64,000 nucleotides of DNA. Source: Candidatus Melainabacteria bacterium (GTDB lineage: Bacteria > Cyanobacteriota > Vampirovibrionia > Obscuribacterales > Obscuribacteraceae). Shown here piece after piece: positions 33,679-43,320 of this stretch; the stretch's first letter is position 1, and every line of letters begins with the position of its first letter. Location: assembly GCA_003242885.1 (NCBI GenBank), contig QKMZ01000006.1:1295563-1359562 (forward strand), given 5' to 3'. The notes below the pieces were generated by a model. The model was given only the letters and a program-made list of their open reading frames with translations, was not told the DNA's origin and ran no database searches. The position numbers were made by a program, and so were the translations under genes.

Positions 33679-35823
33679 ATGCAAACCAGAATACCGTCAG
33701 AAGAAGCCAAGGCGAAAATGCGTGCAATCATAGAAAATGTGCGCAAACGCAGTCGCAATGGAAAATTGCCCATATCTAAGCCAGGTGGCTCGAAGTTTAA
33801 ATTCGAACCTTTCGACCTGTTCGATCTAAACAATCAGAAGACAAAGACCCTGATTGGGTGCCTTTCCCTTTCTCTTGCTGCAGTTTTTGTGGTTAAGAGC
33901 ATTGTCAGTTATCCATTTATTTCTTTGCCGTCTCTCAACGCGCAGAAAGGCAACGTACAAATTTTTGACAGATATGATCACTTAATCTGTACCGTACACG
34001 AAGAGAAAAATGTGGAGCCTGTGTCGCTTGATCGTATATCGGTCAATATGCGAGACGCTGTAATTGCGGCGGAAGACAAAAGCTTTTATCACCACTTCGG
34101 TATTGATCCAGCAGGGATTGGACGCGCGATGGTGAAAAACCTCGAAGCGGGGCACGTTGTAGAAGGCGGATCGACCATCACGCAACAGTTGGTGAAAACG
34201 CTTTATCTAAACCCCGAAGACCGCACATTCATACGTAAAGCGGAAGAAGCTTGGATCTCACTTCTGATCAGCGCCAGCCACTCAAAAAACAAAGTGCTGG
34301 AAACTTACTTGAACCAGATTTACTTTGGCAAAGGTGCTTATGGTATCGAGCGCGCTTCATTAGCATACTTCAACAAACATGCATCGCAACTCAGCCTTGC
34401 CGAGGCCGCATACCTTGCTGGTTTGATCAAAGCGCCTTCTGAGCTGAGTCAAAAGGCAAATAGAAAAGATGCAATTGCTCGCCAACATCAAGTTTTAGAT
34501 GCAATGGTGGAAGCCAAATTAGTTTCAAAACTGCGCGCTTCACAAGCGGAAACAGAAAAACTGCGTTTTAGCGATGGCGATTATCCGCTCAAATACCCGT
34601 TTTACATAAATCATGTACTTGGTGTCGCCAAAGAGCAGATCGGTGATAAGTTGTGGTCCAAACCACTCTCGATTTATACCAACCTCGATCCGGCAGCTCA
34701 ACTTGCTGCGGAAAAGACATTGCAGCGAGGAGTTATCCATGCTCCAAGAGGAATAAATCAGGGCGCCCTTGTCTCGATATCAGTTGAAGATGGTGGCGTC
34801 CTTGCCATGGTTGGTGGTGTTGGTGGATATGGGAAGGTCTCCTGGAACCGAGCGCTCAATCCACACACGGCCGGCTCCGCATTTAAGCCTTTCGTCTATC
34901 TTGCCGGATTGATCAATGGAGCTATCCAGCCGGACAGCATGGTGGACGATACTCCATTATCCTTGCAAATGCCGGATGGCTCCGTTTATTCACCTCGAAA
35001 CTTTGATGATGGTTATATGGGCACAATAACCGTTCGCGATGCACTGGCCAAGTCACGCAACGTGTGCGCGGTTGCAGTTGGTCAGCGAACAGGTATGAAC
35101 AACGTAGTGCTCACTGCAAAAGCTGCCGGTATCACCAGTCAAATGGATGCATATCCATCATTGGCTTTGGGCACCTGTGCTGTTTCTCCACTTGAGATGG
35201 CGAATGCGTATGCGACAATTGCTCGCTCGGGAATGTACATTCAGCCATCATTTATTCGCCGGATAACATCGAAAGACAAGTCGATAAATAAGATATTCGA
35301 GCAAACACGCCAACAAAAACTACCGGTCGAAAATTGCCGTCAAATGGTAGACACCATGATGGATGTGGTCAGCAGAGGAACCGGTACCAGAGCCTACCTT
35401 CCAGGTGTGCCAGTAGCAGGCAAGACGGGCACCGCTGACAAAGCCAAAGATATCTGGTTTGTAGGTTTCACACCAGATGTGGTGACAGCGACTTGGGCGG
35501 GCAACGATGATAATCTTCCTGTCGCCGGCAACCACGTCACCGGGGGCGGTGTCATGGCTGGTATCTGGCACGATTACATGCAAGCCTATCTAGCAAAGAG
35601 ACCGGCAGAAACATTGGCTTTCGCTGCTCCTGAACACCCGTTGATTAAGGTTGCACCATTTTCCATTGCAAATTTCGTTGAAGATGGAATGGAGCAAGTT
35701 GGTGATGGAATTGAAAAAGTTGGCGATAGTATTGAGGAAACCTTTAGCGAGCGTCATAATCGCAAACGTGGTGTGAAGACCTTCTTCGGCAAGATCGTCA
35801 ACAAGATAGGGCGCATCTTTTAG
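33679..35823 (+). CDS. Class A penicillin-binding protein (PBP1A-type)
   Basis: Bifunctional peptidoglycan synthase. A basic cytoplasmic N-terminus precedes one transmembrane helix (57-80). The GT51 domain has AAEDKSFYHHFGID with catalytic Glu132, EGGSTITQQLVK, and NQIYFGKGAYGIE. The transpeptidase domain has SAFKPFVY (Ser400, Lys403), SRN (Ser459-Asn461) and KTGTADK (Lys582). The C-terminal 60 residues are an amphipathic, charged tail. The frame is open 68 codons further up and its first ATG overlaps the previous stop, but that segment is not PBP-like and spans a terminator hairpin. I therefore start at the ATG beginning MQTRIPSEE, 714 residues, a normal size. Confidence 0.92.
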   Translation: MQTRIPSEEAKAKMRAIIENVRKRSRNGKLPISKPGGSKFKFEPFDLFDLNNQKTKTLIGCLSLSLAAVFVVKSIVSYPFISLPSLNAQKGNVQIFDRYDHLICTVHEEKNVEPVSLDRISVNMRDAVIAAEDKSFYHHFGIDPAGIGRAMVKNLEAGHVVEGGSTITQQLVKTLYLNPEDRTFIRKAEEAWISLLISASHSKNKVLETYLNQIYFGKGAYGIERASLAYFNKHASQLSLAEAAYLAGLIKAPSELSQKANRKDAIARQHQVLDAMVEAKLVSKLRASQAETEKLRFSDGDYPLKYPFYINHVLGVAKEQIGDKLWSKPLSIYTNLDPAAQLAAEKTLQRGVIHAPRGINQGALVSISVEDGGVLAMVGGVGGYGKVSWNRALNPHTAGSAFKPFVYLAGLINGAIQPDSMVDDTPLSLQMPDGSVYSPRNFDDGYMGTITVRDALAKSRNVCAVAVGQRTGMNNVVLTAKAAGITSQMDAYPSLALGTCAVSPLEMANAYATIARSGMYIQPSFIRRITSKDKSINKIFEQTRQQKLPVENCRQMVDTMMDVVSRGTGTRAYLPGVPVAGKTGTADKAKDIWFVGFTPDVVTATWAGNDDNLPVAGNHVTGGGVMAGIWHDYMQAYLAKRPAETLAFAAPEHPLIKVAPFSIANFVEDGMEQVGDGIEKVGDSIEETFSERHNRKRGVKTFFGKIVNKIGRIF

Positions 35824-35864
35824 CTGCCGAGTGTTTGTCTCACATAGCTGCAAGAAGCCACGGC

Positions 35865-37919
35865 TTATCGATTGCTCGGCTCGATCAATTTGTGGCGGTT
35901 TATAACCACCGCTTTCGCGTGCGGCAGATCCGCGACGAGAGGAAATTGCCAAACGGGTGAGTCTTTTTCATTCCAAATTGGGTCGCTGTCTCGTATTACA
36001 AGGAAATCGATGTGATACTTGCCGCAAATCCTCTGTAACTCATCATTGGTTAAACCCGGCAGATAGATTGATTTTACGTCCGAGGCGACTTGACTGTATT
36101 CCTCTTTCGTCGGTCCAAAGCAAAAGCCCTGTAAATCGTCAGAGGCAGCCATTTGGCGATGCGAGTAATTGCCTATGATCATTCGATCTATTGGATTGTG
36201 CTGAACTATCGCATTGACTTTTGTTTGCTTATTCAATTGATCGTAAACTGCGCGAACATCATAGAATGCTGTCCCGCCAAAGGTCATGGACCCAAATCTT
36301 GTCAGGGCAAAATCAGCTGCAAGGTTCAGCAAGCCAATAACAATGAGGGCTTTGAGGAAAATTGTCATTTTTGCTTTTGGATACTCCGGTTTACCGACCA
36401 TGACCATGTAGTTTGCTGACCAAATCAAGCAAGCAAACAAGCCAGGAATTGTGGCTCGCCAGCCCAAGTCGTTGCCGACGATTGCTGAGCGCAGAAAAGT
36501 GCAGATGAGCATAGAGACGGCAATCATGACGAGCAAAATTTCCTCACGCTCACCAATTTTCTTTCCAAATGTAGACTTCCAGTAATAAACGGCAGCCGCA
36601 AGTACAAACCCCATGCCGAATAGAAACGACCAGGGGAAATAAAGAAGTTCAACCAACCAGACCATAATTCCCTGCTGATTGCCAAAAAACCAGGGCAGCG
36701 GATCCAACTGCCGGAAGGCAAACTGTATAGCCGGTTCATGGTGATGATTGCTGTGCACCAATTCGCGCAAGAATGGGAGAGCAAAGGCAACTCCAGTTAT
36801 ACCTACTGCAAACATGGTTGCAAGGGATGTTTTGGAACGCTTTGAAATCGTGATAAAGAACAGTCCGGCAAAAGTTCCTGCCAATGTCAGTGCGAGATAA
36901 ATGGACTGCCCTACAGTGCTTGCAGCGCAGATGCCACTGAGCAGAGCGAGAAGTATTTTTCTACTTGTCTTTTCCGAATAGCAGGATTCTTTGAAAAGGA
37001 AAATGCAAGTCAGCATAGAAACGAATGCAGCAACATGATGCGGCACCCAAAACATATTGACCGTAAATGGATTTATCGTGTCTTGCGAGCCGGCAATGAT
37101 ACTCGGCAAGACCTTGAGGTGATTGATCACCGAGATGGCATTGAGAGGTAAATAGACCAAGATGTATAAGTTGCCTACCAGCAGCAGCAAAACTGCAATC
37201 GTTGAAAGTTTGCCTGCTTCGTGTTTTACAAATCTGAAGTAGCGCGCCGAATATGCAACGGCGGCAATCAAAACCAAACTCGTCCAAACCGCACCGCTCA
37301 ACACAGCCGCCCTGCCGTCGAAAGCAGACCCCATGATTTTGGCAACGTTGGCGGCGCCTAGATGCCAGAAGTAGTAATAAAAGAGAGGCTGCAATTCGCC
37401 GGGTGAATACATGGGATTTGTTGGAGGAACGCCGCTCCTGCAAATTGCATCTGTGATTGCAACGTGTTTTAAATAATCCAAAGAAGTAGAAGGGAAATAA
37501 AGCTGCGAGCCGAATTGCAAATCGCAGATCATTAGATAGTCGAGTGCACACCAGAGAAGAATACAAATGGCTATTGCCTTGCGAGGCACTTTCAATTTTC
37601 GCTCGCACTGAACGAGAGCCCCAACGCGTTTCCAATCACGCAGGAGCAAAGCAATAAAAAGCAGCACCGATGAGAAGGAAGCGATCGTCATCGCGGTCAT
37701 TCCGAAAGCTGCACATATAAGATGATTGAGAACTGGGACAACGCTCACGGAAAGCATCATCGCCAGAAGCAATCTATTGCCCAGGGTTTTTGCGTGAAAC
37801 CTTAGGGCATTGGCGCCATAGCCAATCAAATATCCTTGCGAGATCCCAAGAACCGCCCATACCGCAAACCCAAGGGCCGAAGCCGATAGATCCTGCAGCA
37901 TGAAATTAACCGTTGCCAT
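35865..37919 (-). CDS. Large polytopic membrane protein, possible GT-C-type glycosyltransferase
   Basis: 684 residues with roughly a dozen hydrophobic helices. The first large loop after an early helix pair contains DLQFGSQLYFPSTSLDYLKHVAITDAI and PGELQPLFYYYFWH. GT-C enzymes place a catalytic Asp in a first extracytoplasmic loop, so the arrangement is compatible with a lipid-linked-sugar glycosyltransferase. The C-terminal 120 residues are soluble and extracytoplasmic-looking (HRQMAASDDLQGFCFG, YHIDFLVIRDSDPIW). No decisive family motif is visible, so the assignment is tentative. It converges on PBP1A and lies about 80 bp from tRNA-Asn on the same strand. Confidence 0.6.
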   Translation of the reverse strand: MATVNFMLQDLSASALGFAVWAVLGISQGYLIGYGANALRFHAKTLGNRLLLAMMLSVSVVPVLNHLICAAFGMTAMTIASFSSVLLFIALLLRDWKRVGALVQCERKLKVPRKAIAICILLWCALDYLMICDLQFGSQLYFPSTSLDYLKHVAITDAICRSGVPPTNPMYSPGELQPLFYYYFWHLGAANVAKIMGSAFDGRAAVLSGAVWTSLVLIAAVAYSARYFRFVKHEAGKLSTIAVLLLLVGNLYILVYLPLNAISVINHLKVLPSIIAGSQDTINPFTVNMFWVPHHVAAFVSMLTCIFLFKESCYSEKTSRKILLALLSGICAASTVGQSIYLALTLAGTFAGLFFITISKRSKTSLATMFAVGITGVAFALPFLRELVHSNHHHEPAIQFAFRQLDPLPWFFGNQQGIMVWLVELLYFPWSFLFGMGFVLAAAVYYWKSTFGKKIGEREEILLVMIAVSMLICTFLRSAIVGNDLGWRATIPGLFACLIWSANYMVMVGKPEYPKAKMTIFLKALIVIGLLNLAADFALTRFGSMTFGGTAFYDVRAVYDQLNKQTKVNAIVQHNPIDRMIIGNYSHRQMAASDDLQGFCFGPTKEEYSQVASDVKSIYLPGLTNDELQRICGKYHIDFLVIRDSDPIWNEKDSPVWQFPLVADLPHAKAVVINRHKLIEPSNR

Positions 37920-37998
37920 CTCTAAATTATGAAGATGCAGCTATAAAGAAGCAATCGCGACAACCGGTTAGGCTGTCGCGACTAAGCTTTCTAAAATG

Positions 37999-38070
<72 letters not shown>

Positions 38071-38482
38071 ATAGAGCACACAAAGAGGTACCGACCCAGG
38101 GTCAGTTTGAGTATTTTATCATGCGTTTCGCGCTCTAGCCAGCTCTGTAAACGGACCTTATAAATGAGGGTGCCGAATCTGTAATGTCCCACCGATTGGC
38201 ACTTTTAAGATAAAAAGCAAAAACCGGGTTGTAAATGGACGAGATATACCGTTTCCAGAGTGCAGTTCTTAAAGCCGTCGGCGGGCGGCATTAATGCGGA
38301 TCCTCCATATCATGTATGTGGGATCTCTACTGGCTCGTACTGTTTGAAAAGGCTTTAAAAGACCTGGTGTCAATGTATAAGCGGCTTTAAGGCTCCTAAC
38401 TTCCATCCAATGCGCGCTATAGCGGGCGGCGGTATACTGTGTGGCATATCTCCCCGGCCGTTAAATATGTAAGGACAAAGCC
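38071..38482. other. Intergenic region between tRNA-Asn and YbjN-like gene
   Basis: 412 bp with no supportable gene. Contents: a probable A/T-rich tRNA promoter segment (GATAAAAT on the minus strand near 38117), the terminator-like hairpin at 38170-38208, a repeated GGCTTTAA(A/G)G sequence (around 38350 and 38384) and a GCGCTATAGCG palindrome (around 38414). Confidence 0.45.
38170..38208 (+). terminator. Terminator-like hairpin with no assigned transcript
   Basis: GTGCC-(G)-AATC at 38170-38179 pairs with GATT-GGCAC at 38194-38202 (one bulged G, 14-nt loop) and is followed by TTTTAAG. No plus-strand gene ends just upstream, so either it ends a small RNA or the match is chance. Confidence 0.3.
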
Positions 38483-38962
38483 ATGGGCCTTTTTGGAACG
38501 CAAAAAGTCAATAAAGGACTCACTGAAGAGGCTGTCGGCATGGTCGACAACTATTTCAGCCGCCGTGGTCTTGATTTGGGCAAGCACCAGCTAAATGGCT
38601 CCGAAGGCTACGGTTGGTGGTTGTCTGAAGGCTCAGCGAAGATTTATGTTTTCATCCAGGACAGCCCTAACGGTGCAGTTTTGCGCATAACCAGCCCGCT
38701 CGTCCACTTGCCGGATGCTGGTCGCGAGGCCATGTATAAGAAGATGCTGGATTTGAATGCCAATCTAAGCAGCTGCGCGCTGGCAACACACGACAACATT
38801 GTTCTGGTGGTCGCCCAAAGACCAACGCTTGGACTTGTGCAAGAAGAGCTGGATGAATTAGTTTGGAACGTCGCATACGTAGCTGATTTGCTCGACAATA
38901 AGTTGGCCGACGAATTCAAATGCCGCATGTACTCAGAAGAACCGTCGACCTCTAAGTCTTAG
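38483..38962 (+). CDS. YbjN / type III chaperone-fold-like protein
   Basis: 159 residues, no signal peptide. The middle region (GWWLSEGSAKIYVFIQDSPNGAVLRITSPLVHLP, MYKKMLDLNANLSSCALATHDNIVLVVAQRP, QEELDELVWNVAYVADLLDNKLADEF) shows the alternating strand-and-helix pattern of YbjN-domain proteins, which share a chaperone-like fold. The biological role is not known; members act as small adaptors. Family call is by pattern only. ATG start preceded by AAGGACAAAGCC. It reads in the same direction as the phosphatase 35 bp downstream. Confidence 0.65.
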   Translation: MGLFGTQKVNKGLTEEAVGMVDNYFSRRGLDLGKHQLNGSEGYGWWLSEGSAKIYVFIQDSPNGAVLRITSPLVHLPDAGREAMYKKMLDLNANLSSCALATHDNIVLVVAQRPTLGLVQEELDELVWNVAYVADLLDNKLADEFKCRMYSEEPSTSKS

Positions 38963-38997
38963 GCGACACGGTTTTAAGTTTTAAGGACTCCCATAAG

Positions 38998-39846
38998 TTG
39001 GCAACACTAAGCGGTAAGCCCGTGACCGGACAACCATCAGTTAGCGCAGAAGACATTGAGTATGTCAAAAAAATTGTGCGCGAAGCAGGCGCAATTGCTA
39101 TCGCCATGCGCGAAGGCGTGGATATTCGAGAAAAGTCTGGACCCTCGGACAAAGTAACGGCAGCCGATTGCGCAATTTCGAAGCAGCTGGTGAAGCAGCT
39201 CAGTGCGCGCTTTCCCAATGACGAGATTGTTTCTGAAGAAGACGAACATCACAGCCCTGAAGGCACGAAGCAAAGAGTTTGGCTGGTCGATCCTATAGAT
39301 GGAACAGACAATTACATTTGCAATGACGGTCAGTACTCAGTAATGATCGGTCTTCTTGTAGACGGCGCGCCGATATTCGGTTGGGTATATGCACCGGCAT
39401 GGCAGAAGCTTTATTACGGCGGACCCGGTTATGGTGCGCACTTTGAAAATGACGACGCTCCAAGCGAGCGTTTTTCTGAGTTGGAAACGCTGCAGATTGA
39501 ATCGAATGCACGAGTCATTATGGGCGGTCGCGATCGAAAGAGTCATCCGTGGGTGGGTGAACTACCGCAAGTTGAAGTCGTCAAAATGGGCAGCATTGGA
39601 CTGAAAGTGGCAAAAGTTCTCGAAGGATATGCTGATTTGTACGTTCATTTGGCAGGCAGGTTGAAAACCTGGGACACTGCCGGTCCAATTGCGATTGCTC
39701 TGGGCGGACAACTGGAAGTTGGTCCTATTGAAGGTGAGTCGATCGTATTTCCGAGGGACAGTGTACGCCTCGAGTCTTCAGTAATCATCGGGCGCCCCGG
39801 CTGTTTGAGCTGGTCTCGTACTTATATAGCCAAGCCGCCACAGTAG
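38998..39846 (+). CDS. Inositol monophosphatase-family phosphatase (IMPase/CysQ-like)
   Basis: Mg-dependent, lithium-sensitive-type sugar or nucleotide phosphatase. Metal-binding motifs are present: the Glu pair in VSEEDEH, DPIDGTDNY (usually DPIDGTxNF) and the C-terminal WDTAGPIAIALGG. Other features are DKVTAADCAISKQLVKQL and SVMIGLLVDGAPIFGWVYAP. 282 residues is normal. It could dephosphorylate inositol phosphate, 3'-phosphoadenosine 5'-phosphate or fructose-1,6-bisphosphate; the sequence does not decide. The start is TTG with AAGGA 10 nt upstream. Nine bp separate it from the RNase D-like gene, so the YbjN-like, phosphatase and RNase D-like genes are a likely operon. Confidence 0.85.
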   Translation: MATLSGKPVTGQPSVSAEDIEYVKKIVREAGAIAIAMREGVDIREKSGPSDKVTAADCAISKQLVKQLSARFPNDEIVSEEDEHHSPEGTKQRVWLVDPIDGTDNYICNDGQYSVMIGLLVDGAPIFGWVYAPAWQKLYYGGPGYGAHFENDDAPSERFSELETLQIESNARVIMGGRDRKSHPWVGELPQVEVVKMGSIGLKVAKVLEGYADLYVHLAGRLKTWDTAGPIAIALGGQLEVGPIEGESIVFPRDSVRLESSVIIGRPGCLSWSRTYIAKPPQ

Positions 39847-39855
39847 AAAGTTTCA

Positions 39856-41046
39856 ATGACCCTGATCACCACTTCAGATGCCCTGGGAAAACTCTGCGAA
39901 GAGATAGACCAATGCGGGCGTTTTGCTATCGATCTCGAATTTATTCCTGAACGCACCTATCGGCCGGTACTTTGCCTTGTGCAAGTAGCAACCGACAAGG
40001 GCGTTCACCTTATCGATCCTCTCGTGCAGCAAGATCTGATGCCCCTTTGGCAAAGATATCGCGATGAAAAGATCAGAACTGTAATCCATGCCGCCAGCCA
40101 AGATCTTGATCTTATATATGATCAGTTTCAAACGCTTCCCGGAAATATGTTCGACACTCAAGTCGCATCCGGTTTTGCTGGACTGGGTTATCAAATTGGC
40201 TATGGGCGGTTGGTGTCTCAGCTTCTTAATGTTTCACTTTCCAAAACTGAAAGTTTTACCGACTGGCTGACCAGACCTCTTACGGAAGCACAACTTTCCT
40301 ATGCTGCCGACGATGTAAGACATCTTCTGCCGCTTTATGACGAAATTTCCGCCAGACTGAAATCGATGGGACGTTTTGAGTGGGCGGACGAAGAGTGCAA
40401 GCGCAACTGTTCACCAGAAGAATTTGAAGATGAAGACGCTGATGCATACTTAAAAGTGAAAGGTGCAAGTGTTCTTGATCGGCGCGGATTGGCAGTACTC
40501 AATTATGTTTTTCATTGGCGCGATCAAACTGCTCAACGTTTGAACAAACCGCCCAGGACAATTTTGTCAGACAGCCTCCTGGTTGAAGTCAGCAGAAAAC
40601 CACCGAATAAAGTTGAAGATCTCAACCGCATTCGTGGCATGAGGCCCGATCAGATAAAAGGTTTTGGTCAGGGCATAGTGCGCGCCGCTCAAGAAGGACG
40701 CTCAACTCCGGACAGTGAGTTGCCCTCATGGCCTTCTTCGCGTGGACCCAGCAAACGTGATGTGCTGGTTGGCGACATGCTCTTTGCTGTTTTGAAAGTG
40801 ATTGCCTACGAAGAAGATCTGGCTACTGAATTGCTTTCTACGCGAGATGAATTACAGCAACTCATAAAACTGCATAGAGAAAACAAACTGGGTGGTGAGA
40901 AGGCAACGCCTCTTACAAAAGGTTGGCGTTATGAGCTTGCTGGAAAACGGTTGATTGGATTGCTCGAAGGCAACGACCTGACAATCTCCGTTGGAAGCAC
41001 GGACAAATCGCCGATTGAAATGAAATTCAACGCGAATACTAAGTAG
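39856..41046 (+). CDS. rnd: Ribonuclease D-like 3'-5' exonuclease with HRDC domain
   Basis: DEDDy exonuclease that trims RNA 3' ends, typically tRNA precursors. The catalytic residues are visible: Asp26 and Glu28 in FAIDLEFIPE, Asp83 in HAASQDLDL, and Tyr plus Asp in LSYAADDVRHLLPLY. An HRDC nucleic-acid-binding domain follows (about 207-290, VLNYVFHWRDQTAQRLNKPPRTILSDSLL and NRIRGMRPDQIKGFG). The C-terminal 90 residues are specific. It is 20 residues longer than the E. coli enzyme. The last 8 bp overlap the convergent DUF4139 gene. Confidence 0.88.
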   Translation: MTLITTSDALGKLCEEIDQCGRFAIDLEFIPERTYRPVLCLVQVATDKGVHLIDPLVQQDLMPLWQRYRDEKIRTVIHAASQDLDLIYDQFQTLPGNMFDTQVASGFAGLGYQIGYGRLVSQLLNVSLSKTESFTDWLTRPLTEAQLSYAADDVRHLLPLYDEISARLKSMGRFEWADEECKRNCSPEEFEDEDADAYLKVKGASVLDRRGLAVLNYVFHWRDQTAQRLNKPPRTILSDSLLVEVSRKPPNKVEDLNRIRGMRPDQIKGFGQGIVRAAQEGRSTPDSELPSWPSSRGPSKRDVLVGDMLFAVLKVIAYEEDLATELLSTRDELQQLIKLHRENKLGGEKATPLTKGWRYELAGKRLIGLLEGNDLTISVGSTDKSPIEMKFNANTK

Positions 41047-43138
41047 CCGCCATCTCAGCCAAGATTTCGGATTGCAACGTCTGACCAATGAACTTGATGT
41101 AGTCTTTTCTGAGTTCTGTAATCTGACCGGTCAGTTCATTGAGCTTAGCTATTCCAGCGACGATTTTATCTTCAGTTTCATCAATCGCAGTTCGATAACG
41201 ATCGGATGAAGAGCCAAGAGTACGAACGTTCTCGCGCGCTCTTTCCTGCTCCGCTTTCAACTCTGCTACATGCTCGTGCATCGTTTTTCGCTGTTCCAAA
41301 AGCAAGCGGATGACTGTACGTTTTTCAATAACTTGTTTCAAAAAAGCGTGGAATTGTTTGTCCACAAAGTTTTGATCCATTAGCCATTTGACTGCAGCCA
41401 TGTCAGGCGAATCGAAATCTTCCAGGCGGACGGTTTGATAGTTTTGTCCTTCCTCTACAACCGAAAGTGAATGGGACTCTTTTGCTTTGAGTGGAACGCG
41501 GAATCTGTAGAAACTCTCTGTCACTTCCACTGGTTTCTCTTGTGAAACGAGAGACAGAGTTGATTGGACCGGATGCTCGACATAAACAACCTTTTCTTTG
41601 TCCGCAAGATTCTCGAGATTGTAAGTCTTCTGTGTTTCTTCTTTGTAATCGAGGTAAAGGAAACCTTGCCAGGCGCGCACACGCCAAAATGGCTTGCGCT
41701 CGAAGTTGTCGCGAACGACGACGGCTATGCTCTGGTCAAGTGCAAAGGGCAAGATGCGCGTATCATCGTTTTTGAGCACATCGAGAAGCGCTTCACCGGC
41801 ATAAGTATTGGTTTCCAAAATGGTCACCGGTCCAGATTCTAAAGTCAAACCGGTCGTGTTTTTCAAACGCAATGCCGCGTATGGAAAACGCGTGTTGCGT
41901 TGGGCATTGTAGAGAGAAATTCTTTCGCCTTCAATCAATTCATTGACGATTGGAATAAGGGCCGAACTGTTTCTTGGAATTGTGACTGGCAGCGAGATTT
42001 GATATTCAAACAATTCTCCCGACTCACTCACCTCCACTTCAACGTTTTGAAGCTGTGCTGCATCGAAGACGTTAACAGCTTCGGCTTCGCGCGATTGGTT
42101 GGGCAAGGGACCAAGCCGTCTCCAGCTTGCGCTGGCAGCACCGGCGAGTCCGGCAGCTACTGGCATACCATCGGCTTCCTTGCTGGCTTTAAATCGCTCT
42201 TGCAATTGCAGCTCAAAAGAATTAGTCGAGGATGCGACCTCTGTGCCGCCAAAGCCACCATCATTGAAATTATGTCCACGCTCAGCGACAAAAGGTCCTT
42301 GCGATGAATGACCTTGGGCTTGTATCTTTCGCCTGTGCGGCTGCACCGGATCATAAAGCGGTTGAATAAAAGACACGGGTGCAGCGCTGACCAGTGAGAT
42401 TTGAACTTCTTCCCAATCTTCGTCCTGTACGTTATCTACAATTGCAGTGCCTTGAAGCAAGACACGTCCACCGTCATCAACCATCATTCGATAACTGGTT
42501 TTCCAGATTGGATTGGGGATTGAATAGGCGATAACGACTTCACGTTCGACAGATTCGGTCAATTCGACCTTAAGAAGTTTGCGATCCTTTTTGCGAATGG
42601 ACTGGAAGAGAAGCTCAAGCTGCTGCTGGATTTCGGACGCCAGGTGAGGGTCGTTGAGGGTGATTTCGGTAATCGTCGAGAAGCCGTAGCGCTTCAAAGC
42701 GGCTCCGCCGCAATAAAGTAGTAATTGCTGTTCAACTATCTTGTTATCGCCGACCGCCTGTTCAACCTCGTCAAGACCGGCAATGCGACCCTCTATCTTT
42801 TGTGTTCCGACTTTTATCGTGACTGGAGAGCCTTTTATCTGGGCAATAAGTTCGAGCAAACCGTGGCATTTGCGCAGGTCGAAGCCGAATTCAGATAAGC
42901 GTGTGGGAAGTGTTTTTGCCGAATCATAGGTGACTGCCGCCAATCCGCCGCCCTCGACGTTCAAAACCAAAAGCGACTTGAGCATGTCGTCGATGTCTTC
43001 CGGACCGCACAGAAGTTCGATTTCGCCCGGTCCTTTGAATTTGCCGCGCCGTTCAAAGTGACCGATCCCATGTTTGTAGAGAGTGACTCTTTTGAGGGGA
43101 ATGGTCACAGGGTTTTGGTTCTTGGCTTCGCCTGCCAT
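41039..43138 (-). CDS. DUF4139 domain-containing protein
   Basis: 699 residues, no signal peptide. The N-terminus PLKRVTLYKHGIGHFERRG and the central block EVVIAYSIPNPIWKTSYRMMVDDGGRVLLQGTAIVDNVQDEDWEEVQISLVSA-type segment mark the DUF4139/mucoidy-inhibitor-like group of beta-rich proteins of unknown function. The C-terminal 110 residues are a coiled coil (EQRKTMHEHVAELKAEQERARENVRTLG region). The ATG at 43138 has AGGA 7 nt upstream; a GTG 15 codons earlier lacks an SD. It is convergent with the RNase D-like gene and divergent from acyl-CoA dehydrogenase. Confidence 0.75.
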   Translation of the reverse strand: MAGEAKNQNPVTIPLKRVTLYKHGIGHFERRGKFKGPGEIELLCGPEDIDDMLKSLLVLNVEGGGLAAVTYDSAKTLPTRLSEFGFDLRKCHGLLELIAQIKGSPVTIKVGTQKIEGRIAGLDEVEQAVGDNKIVEQQLLLYCGGAALKRYGFSTITEITLNDPHLASEIQQQLELLFQSIRKKDRKLLKVELTESVEREVVIAYSIPNPIWKTSYRMMVDDGGRVLLQGTAIVDNVQDEDWEEVQISLVSAAPVSFIQPLYDPVQPHRRKIQAQGHSSQGPFVAERGHNFNDGGFGGTEVASSTNSFELQLQERFKASKEADGMPVAAGLAGAASASWRRLGPLPNQSREAEAVNVFDAAQLQNVEVEVSESGELFEYQISLPVTIPRNSSALIPIVNELIEGERISLYNAQRNTRFPYAALRLKNTTGLTLESGPVTILETNTYAGEALLDVLKNDDTRILPFALDQSIAVVVRDNFERKPFWRVRAWQGFLYLDYKEETQKTYNLENLADKEKVVYVEHPVQSTLSLVSQEKPVEVTESFYRFRVPLKAKESHSLSVVEEGQNYQTVRLEDFDSPDMAAVKWLMDQNFVDKQFHAFLKQVIEKRTVIRLLLEQRKTMHEHVAELKAEQERARENVRTLGSSSDRYRTAIDETEDKIVAGIAKLNELTGQITELRKDYIKFIGQTLQSEILAEMAAT

Positions 43139-43320
43139 AGAGAAATCCTCAGAAACACTTGATTTCGCGGTCGAGAACCCCACTTCTGGGGGATTATCAG
43201 GCGCCGCCCGAAATTAAACGACGCTTTTCCCTTGCTATTTGCCCGTTTTTGTCACTAATTCGAACACAAATTAGTATGATCTCTAAGATGAAGTAATAGA
43301 GTTATCAGGCAGTTGCAACC

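Noticed and set aside
38170..38210. Insertion-sequence end near the terminator-like hairpin
   Set aside because: No matching inverted repeat, target duplication or transposase was found nearby.
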